From assembly GCA_022376515.1 (NCBI GenBank), contig WTXI01000006.1, positions 124,001 through 188,000 of the forward strand: a DNA stretch of 64,000 bases. The letters run 5' to 3'. Under the pieces are notes generated by a model. That model did no database searches. It was given only the letters and a program-made list of their open reading frames with translations, and was not told the origin of the DNA. Shown here in pieces: positions 11,367 to 23,086 of this stretch; the stretch's first letter is position 1, and each line of letters starts with the position of its first letter. The translations under genes and the position numbers were made by a program. The stretch comes from Lactifluus volemus. Lineage: Eukaryota > Basidiomycota > Agaricomycetes > Russulales > Russulaceae.

Positions 11367-11918
11367 TCATACCCTTCCAGCGGGGCGTATCTTGTGATCT
11401 TCCTTGAATTTCTCAAACTCCCCTTCCTTGGTCTTGTATTGATCTGTAAGGCTAGCGATGACTTTGCGAATCTGACGAACGAACGGTTTATGACGGGCAG
11501 CAGACATATGGTCAAAGACGCACACCGTCACGGTTCGTCTGCAGTGCGGGTACGATGTCCTTGACTGTCCTCTCTACAAGTACACCGCCAATTAGGCGAA
11601 AGCATTTTCTGTCCGGCTCTTCTGCCAGCGCCTCATTCAGCGTCGAAAGCACCAAACTAAATTGGGATTTTTCTCATGAGATGGACGTTTTCACGAGAGA
11701 CATGTCAAACAAACGCACGCATGTTCCTCGGCTTCTTGTTCGAGTTCCCCGATTTTAGATGCGAGATTTTGAAGATCACCCTGGAAGCGAGAATATGTCT
11801 GCTGCACTTCTATCCAGCGGAAAGTTTAAACGATGCATGTCAACGAAGTTGTCTCATACGCACCATGATCAGACAAGGGAGGAACAGTCGGTGCTTTCGA
11901 TTTCTTCGAAGACGACAT
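11367..11918 (-). CDS. GIM4: Prefoldin subunit 2
   Basis: Four small exons (11864-11918, 11719-11809, 11524-11656, 11367-11471) give a 127-residue protein. It starts MSSSKKSKAPTVPPLSDHG. A first coiled-coil helix follows (VQQTYSRFQGDLQNLASKIGELEQE). The conserved beta hairpin is KCFRLIGGVLVERTVKDIVPALQ, and a second coiled-coil helix is KVIASLTDQYKTKEGEFEKFKE. The hairpin and its position between two helices are diagnostic of beta-class prefoldin subunit 2. The protein works in the cytosolic hexameric prefoldin chaperone, which hands unfolded actin and tubulin to CCT. It is head-to-head with NDUFS8, with 113 bases between the start codons. Confidence 0.92.
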
Positions 11919-12031
11919 GAGTGATCATGAATCCGTGAGTTCTGATTGGCCCAGAGAGGATCGTCACGACTATGGTCACACAGGCGTGAGAGTAGCGGGA
12001 GCAACAAGTGACGACCAGCTCGACAGTCAAC
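11919..12031. promoter_or_regulatory. Shared divergent promoter of prefoldin 2 and NDUFS8
   Basis: Only 113 bases separate the two start codons, so 5' leaders and core promoters of both genes must lie here. There is no clear TATA box. Confidence 0.6.
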
Positions 12032-13043
12032 ATGGCGTTCACCCGCCTTGGTTTGTCTACCCGACTCTTACTCTCGCCAACTATCGACACACCATATATC
12101 CCATTGTTCGCCATACGGCACCTTTCTACTTCACGGCGCACTCTACAGGCTCAACCTGTACATAACCACAACCATGACTCTGCCAGTCATGTTAAATCCC
12201 CACGACTTGGAACAGGCGTTTACTCTGCGAGAGACGAACCGGGAAAGTTCGTGAATCCATACGAGGGAGGACCTAGTGCTCTCGAGAAAGCTGCCCATCT
12301 GTTCTTTTTCACTGAGATTGTCCGAGGTTCGTTCATAATGACTATCTCTCTTGTCTCTGAACATTTCTCACTCTACTCCAGGCATGTGGCTAGTCTTGGA
12401 GCAATTTTTCCGTCCCCCATACACAATCATGTATCCTTTCGAAAAAGGTCCTCTTTCACCTCGCTTCCGTGGAGAGCATGCACTTCGTCGTTATCCGAGT
12501 GGAGAAGAGCGTTGCATTGGTTCGTATATGCGCTCTTGCGTTATTTCTTGGTAGTCGATTCGTGCTATCTATCTATAGCGTGCAAATTATGCGAGGCAAT
12601 ATGTCCTGCTCAAGCTATTACAATCGAGAGTGAGGCCCGCCTAGACGGTTCTCGTCGCACAACAAAATACGGTTAGTGCACCATCTGTATCAAGCTTGTC
12701 TGCTCACAGTGATTGTATATTTCCCATTCAGACATTGATATGACCAAGTGTATCTATTGCGGGTTCTGTCAGGAAGCCTGCCCGGTCGACGCAATTGTTG
12801 AAAGTATGCAACCCAACTATAAGCTTTCTCTCCCAGTGACTGACCTTTTATTCAAGCGCAAAATCAAGAGTTTTCAACCGAAACGCGCGAAGAGCTTTTA
12901 TACAACAAGGAGAAATTGCTCGCAATCGGAGACCGGGCTGAAGCCGAGATTGCTGCAAACTTACACGGTAAGCCGACCTTTTACATGTACTTGTGTGCCT
13001 TTTGCTAAGGTTTCTCCTCACAGCTGACCATGTCTACCGGTAA
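12032..13043 (+). CDS. NDUFS8: NADH:ubiquinone oxidoreductase 23 kDa iron-sulfur subunit (NDUFS8/TYKY)
   Basis: The ATG at 12032 gives a mitochondrial presequence rich in Ser, Arg and hydroxylated residues ([17 protein letters not shown]). Joined exons then read [95 protein letters not shown] and [14 protein letters not shown]. Both CX2CX2CX3CP motifs, which bind the two 4Fe-4S clusters N6a and N6b, are complete. The protein sits in the peripheral arm of complex I and passes electrons toward ubiquinone. All introns are short GT-AG and keep the frame. A mitochondrial carrier gene follows 293 bases downstream on the same strand. Confidence 0.94.
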
Positions 13044-13336
13044 ACTCCAGAGTGGGTTTGATCAGGTGCTGTGACGTACATGCGTTGGACAAATTCGGCA
13101 TAACTTTAATAACAATATCCTTTCATTTCACACCTGTTGAGTAGAATGATGAGATTTACCGTCCCATCGAATGTGTTAAGTACCGATCAGAGCGGAGACA
13201 CGTGATCGTTCTGTGGCTTGACGCGTTTGGGGCTGAATTGCCCGGTTTTATTCCCGTCATTGGACCAGGTTTCGGTCCAGAGACAACCAAGTAAAAAAGT
13301 ATTGTAAAACGGCCCTTTCTTTAGAGGTCAGTCAAG

Positions 13337-14469
13337 ATGTCCTCAGTAAAGACACCTACATTCGGCCAGTCTCTCGTCGTAAGTCTGGTACCCGCACAGT
13401 TCCTTCACCCCACGTGTCTCACTCCAGTATTTCTGTTAGGCAGGCGGTCTTGCCGGAACATCTGTAGACCTTTTATTTTACCCGATAGATTCGATAAAGA
13501 CACGTCTACAATCTGATCATGGCTTCTACAAAGCGGGTGGGTTTAGAGGCATATACAATGGGGTCGGTAGCGTCGTTGTGGGAAGTGCCCCCGGAGGTAT
13601 GTCCATTTACACTTTTTGTCGGTACTCAAGCTCTCAATTTGCAGCACTTGTATCGTAGCTGCCGTCTTTTTCTGCATTTATGACACACTCAAGCGCGTCT
13701 TACCGACCCCTCCCCATCTTGCACCCATCAATCATATGGTGTCTGCATCTGTAGCCGAAGTAGTGCGCAATATAAACTCATGACCAGACGAGACCACCTG
13801 CTGACCGTCCGTTTCACCTTCTCGTTGAAGGCAGCTTGTCTCATCAGGGTGCCGACCGAGTTGATCAAAACACGGTCACAGACGTCTTCTTACGGTTCGC
13901 TGGCCAGCTCTTCTCTCGCGACTGCCAAGTTGGTCTGGAAGACAGACGGGATGAGAGGATTCTACAGAGGGTTCGGCACCACTGTCATGCGGGAGGTGCA
14001 GCTTCTGCTTGCGCACTCCTCAAACGGACGCTTACCATGAGCTGGGTTGTTGCAGATACCTTTTACGTCTCTGCAATTCTCAATGTATGAATTCTTCAAG
14101 CACCACCTGTCATACGTCCTGCATCACAAGCCTTCCTCTTTACGTCCTTACGAAGCTTCGTTATGTGGGAGTGTGGCGGGAGGAGTTGCCGCCGCCGTTA
14201 CGACACCCCTGGACGTTTTGAAAACTCGAGTGATGCTTGATCTTCGGGTGAGAGTTGCCGAATTTGCTTCTGAAATTATGCCCTTGACCCATGACAAAGG
14301 ATCCAACCCATCCTGCTTACCCGTCTCCTCTCCGTCGACTTGGACAAATATACGTATCGGAGGGTGTCCAAGCCTTATTTGCTGGTATCGTACCAAGAAC
14401 GCTGTGGATATCTGCTGGTGGGCAGTATTTTTGGGTATGTATGAATGGACTATAGATATCTTGCACTAA
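13337..14469 (+). CDS. PET8: Mitochondrial S-adenosylmethionine carrier (Pet8/SLC25A26 type; one apparent frameshift)
   Basis: Six exons: 13337-13378, 13440-13596, 13659-13762, 13831-13995, 14056-14247 and 14300-14469. Repeat 1 carries the carrier signature in LLFYPIDSIKTRLQS and GGFRGIYNGV. Repeat 2 has VAACLIRVPTELIKTRSQ and GFYRGFGTTVMREIPF. Repeat 3 has VTTPLDVLKTRVML, then VQALFAGIVPRTLWISAGG and VFLGMYEW. The residues RVPTEVIKTR-like and RTLWISAGGAVF are characteristic of SAM carriers, which import S-adenosylmethionine into the matrix for methylation. The final exon needs one extra G at 14420-14422 to read AGGAVFLGMYE; as written the reading frame is broken there and the alternative frame supplies the conserved end. 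Everything else is intact. Confidence 0.88.
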
Positions 14470-16606
14470 GCACGCGGTATCCATTTTGAGTCGCTATGAC
14501 TTGTCACCGTGTGCTAGCACCTTAAAGGAAATCTTTGCCAAGGTTAGGGGCTTGTCACGAAGGGCTGCGGACTAGAAGACATTTGCGCTCCCACCGCCGG
14601 CGGGCGATCCTATTTTCGGATGCCCATAGCGCCTCCCACGTCTTGTGGTTTCCCCGTTCCCCGTTCAGTCGAGAAGCCCGTAATCCAATCAAGCCCCTAT
14701 CTTCAGAACCGACGTCTCTTTTTCTGCACAGAACGTGAAATTCTGACCCTCTCGCAACTTATCTTTTTCCGAATCGAACATAATCATCGCCACGCTCCAG
14801 GCCCCGGCGCGACTAAGGTCATCTTTATCACCCTGCGCCTATCAAAAATTTCCCGACTTTATTGGCGCAAGGCTGTGTGCTCCCCGTGTGTACTGATGTA
14901 AAGTGAGTGGTGGCGGCCCCCGCCCACATACGTCAGTACCACTCGGGACGCCACCGGACTATGTCCATGTGCTCACAACTCCCATTCCAGTCTTTGCGAT
15001 CTTTGTCGGAACAGACAAACGATTCCCCTTTGGCGTCCCGCCCACACGTCAGACTATTAACTCCCTGGGTCAGCAATGATGACAGAGAGCGCGGATGATG
15101 GGAAAGCCGGGAAGGTGCCAAGTGCGCAGCCGCCCCCCATGCCGCCGCCGCTCGAGTTCTTTTTTGTTATGGGCATTCCTATTGGCCTTCGAGTTTGGGA
15201 GTCGATCTCCCCCTCCCTCCCACGACGGGCACCCTAATCTCGCGCCTTCTCCACTGCTCCGGACCTTATAAAGCAGTTCAGGCAGTTTCAGCCCCCTTCG
15301 ACCAATACAAATCCATACAGCAAGCCAGTCCAACTTTGGGCCTCATGTCTGGGTTCCGGGGCCTCGACCCTCGGACCGTAGAGGCCGAGAGCCCAAGCAC
15401 CCGCCGCAACGCGTGTTTTTTGCTGGTTTGTGTGGTTTTTTTTAGTTCATTCTCAGTTGAAAAAGTCTATTTTGACCCGCCGCTTTGCGACAGTGTGGAG
15501 TTGGTATGCATATATGGCGCCCTCCAGCGGGATGCCCTCCTTGCTCGTGGCCGCCGCATCCTTATTTTACTTTGTTTCCCTCGAGGAGCCGCTCGAGGCT
15601 ACGAGCCTCAGGCACCTCAGTAGGGAAAGGAAGGGGAAGTAGGTAAAGCGTCAAGTTTCTTTTTTTTTTTTTTCTCAGATCGTTTGTTCTGTGTTCCCAT
15701 CTTTTTTCGTCCTTCGTGACGGCGTTCGAACCTTTTTTGATATACTGATAAGGCTTAATATCGGTTCATCTCGGCAGCGATCAACGTCTATTTGAGTCTC
15801 CACTTTCGGACCTTAGCACCATTTTTGCCATGACCGAGGTCAGAAGGGACAATCAAGGCAAACAATCCGGCACGTCAAGCTCGATCGTTTCGTTTCGTGC
15901 TTTTTTTCTTTTGTTACCGTCGTAGAGTTTCGCCTGCTGCGCCCGCGTCGGGGCGGCCAAATGCCTAAACGGGTGGGTGGGGAGAGGGCTCATTATTCAT
16001 TTCCCTTTTGTCATCCCCCAGGGACGTATCTCTCCGTTTCATCGTAATGAAAATGAATTGGCACCATTGAACCCTGTGGCCGGCGTACTATGAATGGCCT
16101 TTCCAATCTCTTGGAACGAGGAGAATTTTTTTTTTTTTTGCTTCCATGACAGGTTACATGGTTGCAACGAGCAAGCGTATGAAACGGAAGCAAAATGGAA
16201 TTTCCCGGTCATTGATCGAGGATCGGGTAATGTGACTACGGGTAGAAAGCAGTTTTCCTATGTTCATCAGATGTACTGTATATACAGGTAAACGAAAATG
16301 ATGACCACTCCCAGAGATCAGAGATTCATACAAATATATATATTTTTGAACGAGGGGCACCGACCACAAGACGCATATACACGCATCAAGCCAATGCTTT
16401 TTAAAGAACCAGAAAAACAAAGGGGGGAAAACAGGCCAGGATACATACAGGGTCACTAGTGACTAGTTATGGCGGCAAACGACGCCCACATACATCAGTC
16501 GGCGGGTTCGGGGGCGCGCTCGCGGACGTCCTCCATATCGACGTCCTTTCAAGTTCGCCCTCTGAATTGGCACCATGTGGCGCACGGCGAGGAGGCATGT
16601 CCATTT
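14470..16606. other. Long intergenic region with poly-pyrimidine tracts; one doubtful small ORF
   Basis: About 2.1 kb without a firm gene. It contains T-rich tracts (near 15660 and 16126) and a possible TATA element at 15267-15272. Behind that, an ATG at 15343 opens a 93-codon frame with a hydrophobic stretch (CFLLVCVVFFSSFS). It resembles nothing known and has no sign of introns or conservation I can judge. The right part is the 3' flank of the INO80F-like gene. Confidence 0.4.
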
Positions 16607-18081
16607 CTACGCCGGAACCGTGCGCCTGTTGCCTCGCGCTCGAAACTCCCGTTCGTAATACATTTCTCGGGGGCTACGTCGAGGTGGAGAACCAGAGCGT
16701 GATCGTGGCGACAACGAACGGGAAATTGCTGGGTGGTGTCCGTGTGGCGTGTCATTGTGGTGATATCCTCGAGGCTCACGAGCATGGGACGTGTAGCTCT
16801 CACGCTCATCGATCGGATAGCGCGAACGAGAGCTTGAATAGTGTGGACTGGCGCCACGGTGAACGACATCATTTCCTTCACGCTCTCGGAATCTCTGTCC
16901 TCTCTCCCGGTCCCAGTCTTGCTCGCGCTCACGATCTCGGAAGTCTCGCTCGTGATCACGTTCAGGCTGTCCATAGTTGCTGACATTCATCCGCTGGTGA
17001 TTATGAACTTGGATCGACCCCCTGGAGCTAGTGGGCGAGCGCGAATGTGAGTGTGAAGGAGAGTGGGAGCCCGCTAGCGGCTGTGTTGGAGGCTGTAACC
17101 GAGGAGGTGGTTCGTAGACATTCGAGCGATGTCCACGTCGTTCACGCTCAGAGGAATGATATCCAGGTGGATATTCACGATACGTAGGAGACGTAGCTTC
17201 TGGAGCGACCTGCTGGGTATGAGAATACCCGGAAGGGGGCGTTTGCAGAGCCGGCGGATGAGCTCCTTGAGAGCGTGAGCGAAGGTGCGAGGGCGTCACA
17301 GGAGGATGGGAGTATGAGTTGTGCGAACTTTGGTGTCGGTCATACGGGTGCGGAGGGTCTAGATGCTGCGTAGACGGAATAGGTGGTGGACCTGGTTGCC
17401 GAGAAGAATCTCGATGACCAGGGGGATACCTTGGCTGTGCCGGCGTGGGAGTGTGGCTCCCAGCAGTCGGAGGGGGTCCAGATCCTAATTCAGCGACGTG
17501 CACGGGTTGCCCATCGGAACCGGTCACCACCCGGATGGGTATACCATGAGACCTGTACCAGTCCATAGCTGCGGTATCACTCGGATCAACAACAGTGAGA
17601 TTAGACTCGACAGAGTCCCTTGACTGTTGATGACCATAGGGCTGGGCGTGTGGCGGTGGGTATGTATGGGCGGGCGGTGTAGGGTGTGTGCTAGGAAATG
17701 ACTGTCGCGAGGAAAACCGTTCGTACAGGATGCTGCGATATGGTTAGCGAAATTCAAGGGGATTTGACACAAGACATACGCTCGCTCTAGCCGGAGGCGC
17801 TGAATATTCCGTTTAGACTGAAGAATCTTCACGTGTAACTTGTCATTGTCCTTTTCTCAGATGACTGTGTGTGAGCCAGCCAAGGAACAGTCTACGTCAA
17901 GGTGACTCACCGTTTCTATTTCCCGAACTTTTTTCTTTAGTTCCCTGTACTTGGCTTTGTATTTGGCATCTTCTGCACCGGCCGCGATGCCCTGTGTATA
18001 ATTTTTTGATTTTTGTCTATTATTTGTATGTTGGGCGGATTGGGGAAAATGAGAGGGCCCTGGAGAGGGCTGACGAGACAT
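16607..18081 (-). CDS. INO80F/TFPT-like coiled-coil protein with arginine/serine-rich tail
   Basis: Three exons (17911-18081, 17780-17850, 16607-17732) give 455 residues. Residues of about 35-85 form a charged coiled coil: AKYRELKKKVREIET, DNDKLHVKILQSKRNIQRLRLERAILYER. This matches the INO80 complex subunit F (TFPT) domain, in which RNIQRLRLERA-like wording is the hallmark. The INO80 complex remodels nucleosomes. The rest is disordered: a Pro/His/Tyr-rich middle and a tail full of Arg-Glu, Arg-Asp and Ser-Arg dipeptides (RDREREQDWDRERGQRFRE). Such RS/RE-like tails are typical of RNA-linked nuclear proteins. The acceptor of intron 1 (AAAAG) was chosen because it alone keeps the coiled coil in frame. 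The subunit assignment is from motif memory; the coiled coil itself is visible. Confidence 0.72.
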
Positions 18082-19535
18082 TGTTGTGTAAGATAAAGAG
18101 GTGTGAAAATGCGGTGTTAGAGCCGGGGACGGCTGATGGTGGTTGACGTTGACACGGACAGATACGTTGGTTCGGTGATGGAGTGCCCCCCGTATTGGCT
18201 CTCTCTCTTTCGGCGTTTTGCGTTGCGTTAGACGCCCAAGCGCACTACTCCTGTCGTACAGCGCATAAAAGTGTATAGATATTGTATACCAAATTACCTG
18301 CTGGTATTCTCTCATCCATCGGGGTTTCCAGGAGCGCTCGCCTCTCCCGAGGTTCAGCCTAATTTATAAACCTCGTCGTCGTAATAAAACGTGCTCTCGA
18401 AACTGACGAATCCAGGAATATCTCCATCTTCGTCTGCGGGTTTTTTGCCCTCTGCCCATTCTGGCTGCGACTCTCACGTCACCTGGTAAAATGACCCATC
18501 GATGGTGTGTCGGGGGCCGTGTCATAAGGTGGCTAGGCCGCCTAATCATAGCTGTGTATCCACACTGGCTTCGCTTCTGTCTTATTCATTTGGTAATATC
18601 GCCCCCAAGTCCATGGGCATAGGATACTTGTTCACCCGAGCCGGTGGTTGTCCGATGATCTACGATGGCTTCTTGTCCATGTTGTTGTATTGGCTCATTG
18701 GGGTGACGCTCCACTGGTGTCTGCGCATCGACTGTGACCCAAGTGACAGCGGACTGAGGATTCCAGTTTGAGGCAAATTTTAGCTCACTTGCGCAGCAGG
18801 GAAATCTTCTGTGATACTCGGGCCATTGTCCTCCCCTTGGCGTAGCCCGGTTAATCCTAGGAGATCAAAGCATAGGCATGAGTCAATCTCTCAGTCGTGG
18901 CAACGTATGATTGCGCCCGCCGGTGATAATCGGGTCAGTTCTGGCCCGCCCAACTTACTTTTGTGTCTAAATACGGAACAATCCGCCACATACTCATGAC
19001 AAGTTCAGGGCCCCCAACCTGATGCGACCGGAGAATGTGGACAAATGAGCACCGGGTCCGATGTACCTAGCGAGCGTATTGCAGATGGGCTAGGCGCCGC
19101 TCAGGAGGCAAAAGGGCTGATGCACTGATGTCAGGGATTCGAGGTGGCGAACAATCTGGGGTCGGTTTTCTAGAAACGCGTACCTTTCCATGTTGGAAAG
19201 CTTTAGCATGCTTAGTTTTGATGGCCTGCCAATGGATCGCATTCGCAACATGGAATACATATTTAATTCCCATCACCAATCGGTCGGATTCGTAACAAGT
19301 GGTTGCAAGTACAAGATGGGATCTCCCGCTACGTCTGGAACCATACCCTCAACTGTGAGATGCATAGATTGAAATTTATGGGTTGCGAGACGGCCAATAT
19401 ACCCAGTTGGGAAATACCATTAATGTCACGTGGTTCATCCGTATCGCCCTCAGGGCCGGCAAGTTGTTCCTCGTTTTCACAGTCATTCATCATCATTTTC
19501 CGAGTCGGTCTTCTACATCCACTCCCCGACTCTAA
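18082..19535. other. Intergenic region, nothing recognised
   Basis: About 1.45 kb between the INO80F-like gene (-) and NDUFA13 (+), which are divergent. Both promoters must lie here. No ORF shows family resemblance, and I see no repeat or tRNA. Confidence 0.5.
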
Positions 19536-20273
19536 ATGTCTACACCTTTCAGACAGTTAGTCACATACTTTTTTATTCCTTCTGACGGACGGATGATAAT
19601 TTTCTAGGGATATGCCCCCGGTGGGGGGGTTTGAAGCTATCAGGTATAAACGGAATCTTCCATTACGCGGCCCGAGCGGTTTGGCTATTCTTGGTGGAGT
19701 GACCGCTCTGTGTGCATATGGATTCTATCGTGTCGGGAAGGGTAACCTTGAGAAGAGGTGCGTGCGTGCTTTCAAAGGAAGCGTGAATGGGTCACCATTC
19801 CGGTCTGCGGGACAAAAAACGTGTCAGGTGATATGTTGAACCCACAATGGGGAAACGTGGCGTACGGGATCCGGCCGCGTGACGCACCTGTCGCTACTGT
19901 TCGGGATGCGTTATCGTGGCCAAGGATCGGGTCGTGACTTGTGCCGTCCGGAATTGGGAAGGGAGGCTGATTGAGCTATGATTGTTTTCTAGGGAATTGG
20001 AGAGGGAGAAGGTCTGGTCGCGCATACACCTTGTTCCGCTCCTGCTCGCCGAGGGTGACAGGGACGCATATAGACGAGAGGAGGCGGCATTGGTGCGGGA
20101 GAAAGCGATTATGAAAGACGTGAAGGATTGGGAGGTAAGAGAATGCCTCGCCTCACGCCTTCCTGATTTGCTCACTGATATCGCGTGTTGTTTACCCCTG
20201 AACTATAAAGGTGGGCAAGAGCGTCTATAGCAATCCTCGTTATCGGTCGCCGGAGTACATTGTAGTTTTGTAA
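19536..20273 (+). CDS. NDUFA13: NADH:ubiquinone oxidoreductase subunit NDUFA13 (GRIM-19/B16.6)
   Basis: Four exons: 19536-19555, 19608-19757, 19993-20134 and 20211-20273. The tiny 20-base first exon supplies MSTPFRQ, giving the family start MSTPFRQDMPPVGGFEAIRY. A single transmembrane helix follows (SGLAILGGVTALCAYGFYRVG). The charged coiled-coil C-terminus is ELEREKVWSRIHLVPLLLAEGD, DAYRREEAALVREKAIMKD, and the protein closes NPRYRSPEYIVVL. This is an accessory subunit of complex I in the inner mitochondrial membrane, joining the membrane and peripheral arms. Length (about 124 residues) is usual. The start at 19536 is preferred over the ATG at 19612 because the latter follows a splice acceptor and would lose the conserved N-terminus. 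Confidence 0.92.
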
Positions 20274-20892
20274 ATTGGTAATACGAGTGAGCCAAAACCA
20301 AGTAGAGTATACTGTCGATCTCGCGCCTCTATTTGATAGAGAGGTTTTGGTTGTGGAAAGGACGGATTATATCTCCGTATGAAGCGGGTAAGCTTGGGCG
20401 AGGGTGGCGGTGCAAAAATGTAAACCCAAAGATTGGGGACGAGTTTGCCAATGATGGGGTAACCCGGTACATAGGACCGGTGAATGTGAGAGTTATACCC
20501 GATCTAGATATTATCATATAATATTTAATTATTTTTATTAGGAAACCCCTTTTAGAGATCGGCAAAGAAATTGAACGCCACCTTGCCGGGACAATCGGTC
20601 GGTCTTGCTGACTGAAAGAGGAAATGACTGTGAACCTGCTGTTTGACTCGCCGGAGTAGAAGTATATGCGCGCGTCTCTGTCTGGCAATCCAGTAGTTGA
20701 CGCCCATCAAAATCAATAGTTTTGTTCTTCGGGTTCGAGTCAGGTTTGGGTGCCCCCAACGCCGCAAACCTCACGCTCGCAGTAGATATGCTCAGATTCT
20801 TGAGACCGATCCACTCTTCCTCGCGCTCTCCACTCTACCTTCCCCTATATAACCGTCCCTTCCCTTCCTTCCGGCCTCTCTCTTCCGCCCTT
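20274..20892. other. Intergenic region upstream of the HMG-box gene
   Basis: No gene is supported. The right end is a pyrimidine-rich 5' leader with a TATATAA element at 20846-20852. Confidence 0.45.
20846..20852 (+). promoter_or_regulatory. TATA-like element of the HMG-box gene
   Basis: TATATAA lies 94 bases before the proposed start codon at 20946 and is followed by a long CT-rich stretch, a common basidiomycete core promoter arrangement. Confidence 0.4.
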
Positions 20893-20946
20893 ATGCAACC
20901 TCCATCTGTCCGCTCTCGCCATCTACGTTCCTCCTCTCCCCCCTAA
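20893..20946 (+). promoter_or_regulatory. Upstream ORF whose stop overlaps the main start (TAATG), or a mis-sequenced N-terminus
   Basis: An ATG at 20893 opens a 17-codon frame. Its TAA stop at 20944-20946 overlaps the ATG at 20946 of the HMG-box gene. This arrangement permits termination-reinitiation. If the run of six C just before it were seven, the two frames would fuse and the ATG at 20893 would simply be the true start. Confidence 0.35.
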
Positions 20947-22740
20947 TGCTCGATCAATCTCCCTTCACCGACTATCCCCGACAGTCCTTCCCCCCCGAGT
21001 CTCCCGTCTTTGACTCGGAGCACCTCATCTTCGGTCCCCTCGACATCGATGACTCTCGCAGGCACGACCCGCCCTCTCCTTTCCCTGGGATGCCACCGGC
21101 GCTCTCCCCCCAACCTCCCCCGTCCCCGCTCACTCTGTCACCGCTTCACCCGCCTCTTCTGCCAGTTTGCTTGACTTTACCAATTCTCCTCCAAGTGACT
21201 TGAGTTTCACACCTGGCTCCTTCCCCGGCCTGGTCGATCCAAATACTACGCTCGTCGATTTGGATGACCGTAATCTCTATCTCACTGGCTCGTGGACGAT
21301 CTATCTGCCCAACCGTCTGCTTCCCTTCCAATCATCCTATCCCCCGCATCACCAGACGTTCACTCTCCGCCACAGGTCACTCTCACGTCATACGGCAACA
21401 GCAGTCTATTAGCGTTCCCAAAGATGTCTGTCCCTCCACCATCTCTCGAGTTCGCCTCCCTCCAACGGTCCATCGATCAAACTCCTATCACATCCATTTC
21501 GCCCCCTCAGATTTCGCAGCCCACATGGGCTACGCACCTCTTCAGTCATGCGGATGTCGCAGTCTCCAGCGTTTCTCCGGTGCCACAGCTCCTCCACCCA
21601 CCCAACGAATCGGACAACAACTTTGCAACGCAGCGTCCACAGCGTAGCCGCAACAGCTCGTTTCCAGTAAATGCTATCTTCCAATCTTCTAGTGCACCTC
21701 CTGGATTTCAACCCCTTCCTCCTCCGTTGACTCGCGGATACACCAGACGTGCAGAATCTGTTGATGCGGATGAAGATCATGATGGTACCGTACGACGGAA
21801 GAGGAAAGTTTCTGGTGCGGAACCTTTGGTGGATAGCGACCGGGCACAGCAGTCCGAAGGTATTTCTTACTTTCTATCTTATGTCATTCTCCTAATACGA
21901 GGTCCATCCACGCCTCAGTTCCACAAAAGTCTCTTTTGCGACCCCCCAAGCTGGCTCCATCCGCATGGCAGCTCTATTTCACAGATTGGATCCAGCGACA
22001 TCAGGCATCTAGTTCTCGCAAACTTAATGTCGCACAGGCGGCAAAGGAAGCCGGCGTGGAGTATGCTCGGCTAAGTCCCGAGGAGAAGGAGGTGCATCTG
22101 TATTCTCTATTCCCGTACGCCCGCCTTTGGCTAACCCGTCACCGTCAGCCGTACAAGCGACGATCCCTCGCTATGAAAGAAATCAGGGAGCGCGAACACC
22201 AGCCTATATGAGTTCGCTCACCCCAGATGACATCAAGCGCGAAAATGTCTTCCGTGCTGCACAGCGCAAGGCAGGTAAATCGCGAAGAGGGAACATCAAA
22301 GATCCAAACGCTCCGAAGAAACCCTTGAGTGCATATTTCATGTTCTTGCAACGTATTAGATCGGATCCCGTGTTGGTCAATGAAGTGTTTGGTGACGAGA
22401 CAGAGACAACGAAGCAGAGCGTTCTCGCTGCGGAGAAGTGGCGCTCAATGACAGATGAAGAGCGCAAGGTGCATAATGGCCTGACTTTACTACGCCACAA
22501 CTGACTTTTTATATTTAATAGCCCTTCCTTGCCCAGGCTGAGCAAGAGAAACTAGAGTACGAATCCGCGCGGAAGCTGTATGAAGAGGGTACAACGGGTT
22601 ATGGTACCAGCATCAGCTTCAGCGTTTTGCCTGAGAGCCCGTTCCATTCGACCGCCGCAGTCCCGATACGGCCACTCCGACCGATCAAGAAGGGTGTTGT
22701 TGTCGGGTCGGGGGTTGATGGCGGTGCCTTTTACGATTGA
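20946..22740 (+). CDS. Tandem HMG-box nuclear protein (several apparent frameshifts)
   Basis: The C-terminal half is clear. A first HMG box begins LAPSAWQLYFTDWIQRHQ, passes LNVAQAAKEAGVEYARLSPEEKE and closes after an intron with PYKRRSLAMKEIREREHQ. A second begins DPNAPKKPLSAYFMFLQR, continues LAAEKWRSMTDEERK and, after another intron, PFLAQAEQEKLEYESARKLY. The stop is at 22738-22740. HMG boxes bend DNA; paired boxes are typical of architectural or mitochondrial/nuclear HMGB proteins. The first 300 residues are Pro/Ser-rich and disordered. Their reading frame changes near 21083-21085, 21287-21288 and 22203-22204, each repairable by one extra C or G. The intron at about 21860-21920 and the others are normal GT-AG. 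Start codon uncertain: 20946 or 20893. Confidence 0.72.
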
Positions 22741-23086
22741 TCCATACCAGGGTATCCTTCCTCTTGGGAACTTTCCGACTGGAGACCTTTTGCCAGGTCG
22801 CGGACTCGTTGGATACACGATACCTACATTTTGTATGATATCTTGGTTTTTCTAGTATTTTCCTTTTTTTTTTTTTTCCTGGGAGGACTGGAAGAAATTT
22901 GCTACTATTCATTCACGTTCTCAGATCAACCTCCCATCATGCTCCTAATCATTCCTTTGCGCTGGTCTCTTGATGGACGCGGGTAAAGCTGTATACCTGT
23001 ATACCATTTTGTTGTATTCTTAGCCTGGCCCCCCCTTACTTACTACGTCACGACCGTTATGATGGATAGACTGAATACAGAAACTG
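22741..23086. other. Convergent 3' intergenic region
   Basis: These 346 bases separate the stops of the HMG-box gene (+) and the GNAT gene (-). They hold a T15-like tract near 22866 and no gene. Confidence 0.5.
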
